In this document: piece by piece, positions 60,800 through 64,000 of the stretch
Position numbering within the stretch: the first letter of the stretch is position 1
Layout of the letters: the number at the start of each line of letters is the position of its first letter
Assembly: GCA_907163375.1 (NCBI GenBank)
Contig: CAJQUW010007994.1
Span: 186,001-250,000, forward strand
Length of the DNA stretch: 64,000 bases
Direction of reading: 5' to 3'
From: Prostheceraeus crozeri
Lineage: Eukaryota > Platyhelminthes > Polycladida > Euryleptidae
Notes under the pieces: model-generated
What the model saw: only the letters and a program-made list of their open reading frames with translations
Database searches by the model: none
Told to the model about the DNA's origin: nothing
Translations under genes and position numbers: made by a program

Positions 60800-62500
60800 T
60801 TGGGCTTACTTAAAATAACAGGCTAATTAGAGCTTGCTTGTAGAAATTCTGCATACCGGTGCATTATTAGTATTAGCATATTATTTTATTATATTTGTAG
60901 CGGTGTCATCAATCAGCCTTAGTTGCGATGCACGCTAACAGATGGTGTGCAGCTGCTGCTCTCCTTGATTTTAACACCTCTCTTTACTTCACTTTCCACT
61001 TGTAATCTCTTCGCCTTATCTTAATTACCTTCCCATCCTGTCACTTGGCGAATGTAAAGCTGATGATAATAATAACACAACTTCTCTGATTGCGAGACAA
61101 GAAGGTGTTCTAAAACTCTCTCTCTGGGCTGTTAGAGACTAGAATAACTTACTTTGGTGATTTACCTTACTACAATCATCATAGACATTACCAAAAACCT
61201 CTACATATTCAAGAAATTTATTTATATCGGTGTTCGTCTTATTTATTTTAATATATCATTGGCAGCAATGACAATTAATTTTGTAAAAGCCACATGTACA
61301 ATTGTATAGTGTAGGTATATGCAGTCAAAAACCAAACCGTACATTGTGAAGAAAACAATTCCATTTTTCTACTGTGTGCGGGATATACATGTATTACAAC
61401 TAGTACATGGTGAAACTCATTATACATGTCTTGAAATTTTACAGAAAATATTCACAAAACCCTCCCTCATATCATGACATTTTGAAATAACAGATAGAAA
61501 AGTTGTCATTCCTGCTTAATATAATTGCCGAGAAAATGTTTTTATACATTCAAGGAGGTTTCGCGTGAGGCGCTTAAAAAACCAAGAAGTTCTACTATTT
61601 GTACTCCCAGGTGACTGAAGCACATAATTAGATACATGCGCGCGCTTCGGTTTCTAGAATGGAAGTAGCGTATCTGTTCTTAACATCGAAATGGCATATC
61701 ACAGAATTAGACAACTTGCTCCTTCTCGAATTGCAAACAATGTCAGCCGGCTTTGGACACCAGTCAGTGAGTGAGTGGCGTGCGTGCTGTGATATCACTT
61801 CGCACACACCAAAACACATCGCTTTCTGGCTATCATACAGTGTATGCACTATGCAGTGAAGAATGCTGAGAAGAGGATGGTGAAGTCATCAGGTGAACTA
61901 ATTTTCGTGTGCCTGCTATCCTACCAGCCGCACATCTTTTGCATGGCATTTTGATCTATCGTTTATTTAATTTCGTTGTTGTTAATTTTTTTCAATAATG
62001 ATCAGAAGGACCAACAATATGGAGAAAACCTGTGCGCAATGATCTGAATTCTTCGAATCTGAAAGAATCGTGGCAATCGATGCACTTCGATAAAAGTCTC
62101 ACCAATCCGCCAGCCACGCACGACCTTTCCACTATCTCTGTAAGGTATTAGGAATTCCTTTTTTGGCCACTTAGTAAGTTCTCTCATGTGCCATCGTTTT
62201 GAATTAGCCTTCTCTTCTAGTAAACTGAAAGAGTAAAACAATCTAATACTGTGTGCTGGAGGTTTCGCTTGCGGCGCTTTACAAAACATGAAAATTCTAC
62301 TAGTTACATCGCGTAGTATATTGCGGCGCTTTGCCGCAATGTGGTTGAGCTCTAATTAATTACTATCTGTGGCCAGTGCATTAATAATCCACTGCATTTT
62401 TAGTTTCAGCATAGGGCCTATGTATAGGCGCATAAATATTTATAACTATTCAAAATTGACTCTTCGATTACTTGCAATCATTTAAAAATTGAAAATTGTC
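60800..62500. other. Right-hand stretch with repeat scraps, no gene recognised
   Basis: Holds a direct repeat of about 47 bp (61554-61600 and 62258-62304; both contain GAGGTTTCGC and TTCTACTA). A hairpin lies at 62320-62340 (ATTGCGGC/GCCGCAAT). Such GCGGCGCTTTGCCGC hairpins are common inside hAT-like repeats. No coding evidence. Confidence 0.4.
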
Positions 62501-62518
62501 CCTAGAAAATAAAAATAA

Positions 62519-62870
62519 CGTATGCCCCCCCCCAAAAAAAAAGAGATCCCCCGGATTTTTTGTGACACTGCGTTCTCATCCCTGTATATAGCATATCCAG
62601 GGCCCTAAGTGTCAAAAAAATGTCAGTAAATTTCTAACTCAGTGTTGTACGGTCACCATGTACAAACTACGCATGCGTATGTTGCTTTCCTAGTGTTTCT
62701 CTTTTCCTTTTCAAATGATTTTTTCCAGTACTTAAGGATAGCTGAGTGACCATCTAAGAAAAGACAAGCACTAGGAAAGGAATGTCGCGCAGTTTTCCTC
62801 AATGAACGCACAGAATGCGATTGGAATTATGTGAGCGAAACTTTAATACATTGAGAAAAATTTTAAGAAC
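62519..62870 (-). repeat. Truncated hAT-like remnants
   Basis: 62519-62560 (ATGCCCCCCCCC followed by an A run and GATCCCCC) resembles the sequence just inside the left end of the hAT element at 57202. 62800-62855, read on the minus strand, aligns with 56622-56670 of the GTCTGGAAA repeat at about 80% identity. They are scraps of two repeat families. Confidence 0.4.
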
Positions 62871-62879
62871 CGTAGGTGC

Positions 62880-64000
62880 TAAAACGTAATTGGGAAAACA
62901 TTTTAGTAAACAGAATCATATTCTTAATGAAGACGACATAATCAGAGGGAAAATAAGCGGAACTTGATTATGGAAATCATCTGGTCAATGACGCAAGACG
63001 TTTAGAAGTGTTACAAATCTTGTTAATAAAGAGAAGAATTTAGATGAGCGACTGTAGCGTCCATTCCTTTTCATTATTTTCGATAGTTCATTTCCCTCAT
63101 TGACCATGAAAAGGGTAGTGTGTGAGCTGATATTGCTAGTTATGATTTTAAATTGTTTAATTTCAAGCTGTCCATGTTTGGTTTTCATATCGCCAAGACT
63201 CCTTTGATTGTGCCTTAGTTTTGTTTTCAGATAGTTTTAAGCAAAGTGTTTAAATACTTTATACTTACTTGTTAATACCTTTATACACTTACTTTGGTTT
63301 TAAGTAGTATAAATTACAAAAGCATTTACTCAGTTGCTCTATTAGCTGTTTAGCTGCAGGCTTTGTTAGGGTATGTAGTTGGTTATTAATGAAATTGACT
63401 TACCAAAATAGTCCGCTTCTTGATATTCCAACACAATTTTCGTAATTTAATGATGCAAAACTGCAGTTAAAGACAGTTGAGCAAGCATGTTGAAGAGGCA
63501 TTGGTTATTCATTTTTGTAAGTTTTGTTGGGAAACCAAGTACACAAAATGGAAATAATTTTTCATACTTAACTAATTTAGCGCTGCACCGGCTAAAGTGA
63601 CCTTAAAAACCCCTTTCTGGTCTGATACTTAATATGTTCAAGAACAGAAACAACAGTACTGATTTGTGTGAGCGGAAGTTGCTGTAAACGACTGTCTATT
63701 GTCTGAGCAGCAAAAAGCGATGTGAGAATTAGTTTCCCCCATAGTTAATGTAAGACTGAGAAGCATCAGTTTGGTTCGTTCATCAGTTTCATGAACTGAA
63801 AAATATTAGTTCATTACAGTAGCAGTTACTAGGAAATCCCGTTTGCTAAACTCCTTCGTTTACTTGTGAACGAGTAAGAACTTCGTTCATTTACACCAAA
63901 CCGTTATAATGCACTGGTAAGAACTTCTAACCAAACAGACTGTTGGTCCCTTAAATCATTTTGTTCACTTTGCTTTATTCGGAGGGGGTCGAATCATTTG
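62880..64000. other. Right end of window, nothing recognised
   Basis: AT-rich DNA with short unsupported frames only. Confidence 0.35.

Overview
The window is a gene-poor, AT-rich stretch of animal nuclear DNA. Coding exons are split by GT-AG introns of up to 13 kb, and the sequence is full of fragments of LINEs, a tRNA-derived SINE, Tc1/mariner and hAT transposons, a Penelope-like element and one Ty3/Gypsy element. These, and the lack of bacterial operon structure, point to an invertebrate metazoan. I cannot name the phylum from the sequence alone.

The one host gene I recognise lies on the minus strand between about 44.9 kb and the left edge. Six short exons (44890-44910, 42623-42711, 35708-35902, 27660-27708, 19899-20105, 6074-6401) join in frame. 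They give an N-terminal mitochondrial presequence, one glycine-rich membrane segment, an acidic/proline linker and a long lysine/glutamate-rich helix. This is the layout of MIC60 (mitofilin/IMMT), the core subunit of the MICOS complex at mitochondrial crista junctions. About 296 codons are present. The C-terminal half, with the mitofilin domain, should lie to the left of the window. A GC-richer patch at 45.15-45.65 kb may hold its promoter or 5' UTR.

Almost everything between the exons is intron, colonised by repeats. 1-6 kb: SINE copy, possible RNA-binding motif cluster, remnant repeats. 6.4-19.9 kb: two SINEs, a nearly full-length decayed RTE-like LINE (11.7-15.1 kb), two LINE 3' ends from one family, two fold-back hairpins. 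20.1-27.7 kb: a DD41D-type mariner relative with long, near-identical ends but a dead transposase, and a young 5'-truncated LINE with target-site duplication. 27.7-35.7 kb: an intact Tc1-like transposon with apparent DD35E spacing, inserted in a copy of an older repeat, and a frameshifted Tc1 copy. 35.9-42.6 kb: two LINE ends, a Penelope-like GIY-YIG fragment, and an inverted array of a short GTTTTGTTCGACA motif.

Right of the MIC60 5' end are a young Ty3/Gypsy element (48.46-53.42 kb, fossil, broken), a Jockey-like LINE fragment, two well-spliced candidate exons of an unidentified plus-strand gene (56.16-56.44 kb), a hAT element with a perfect 8-bp target-site duplication (57.20-60.50 kb), and remnants of other hAT-like repeats.

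I see no evidence for a new multi-gene system. The most useful leads are the intact DD35E transposon, the hammerhead-like repeat it landed in, the 13-bp inverted motif array, the intronic hairpins and the unidentified plus-strand exons.
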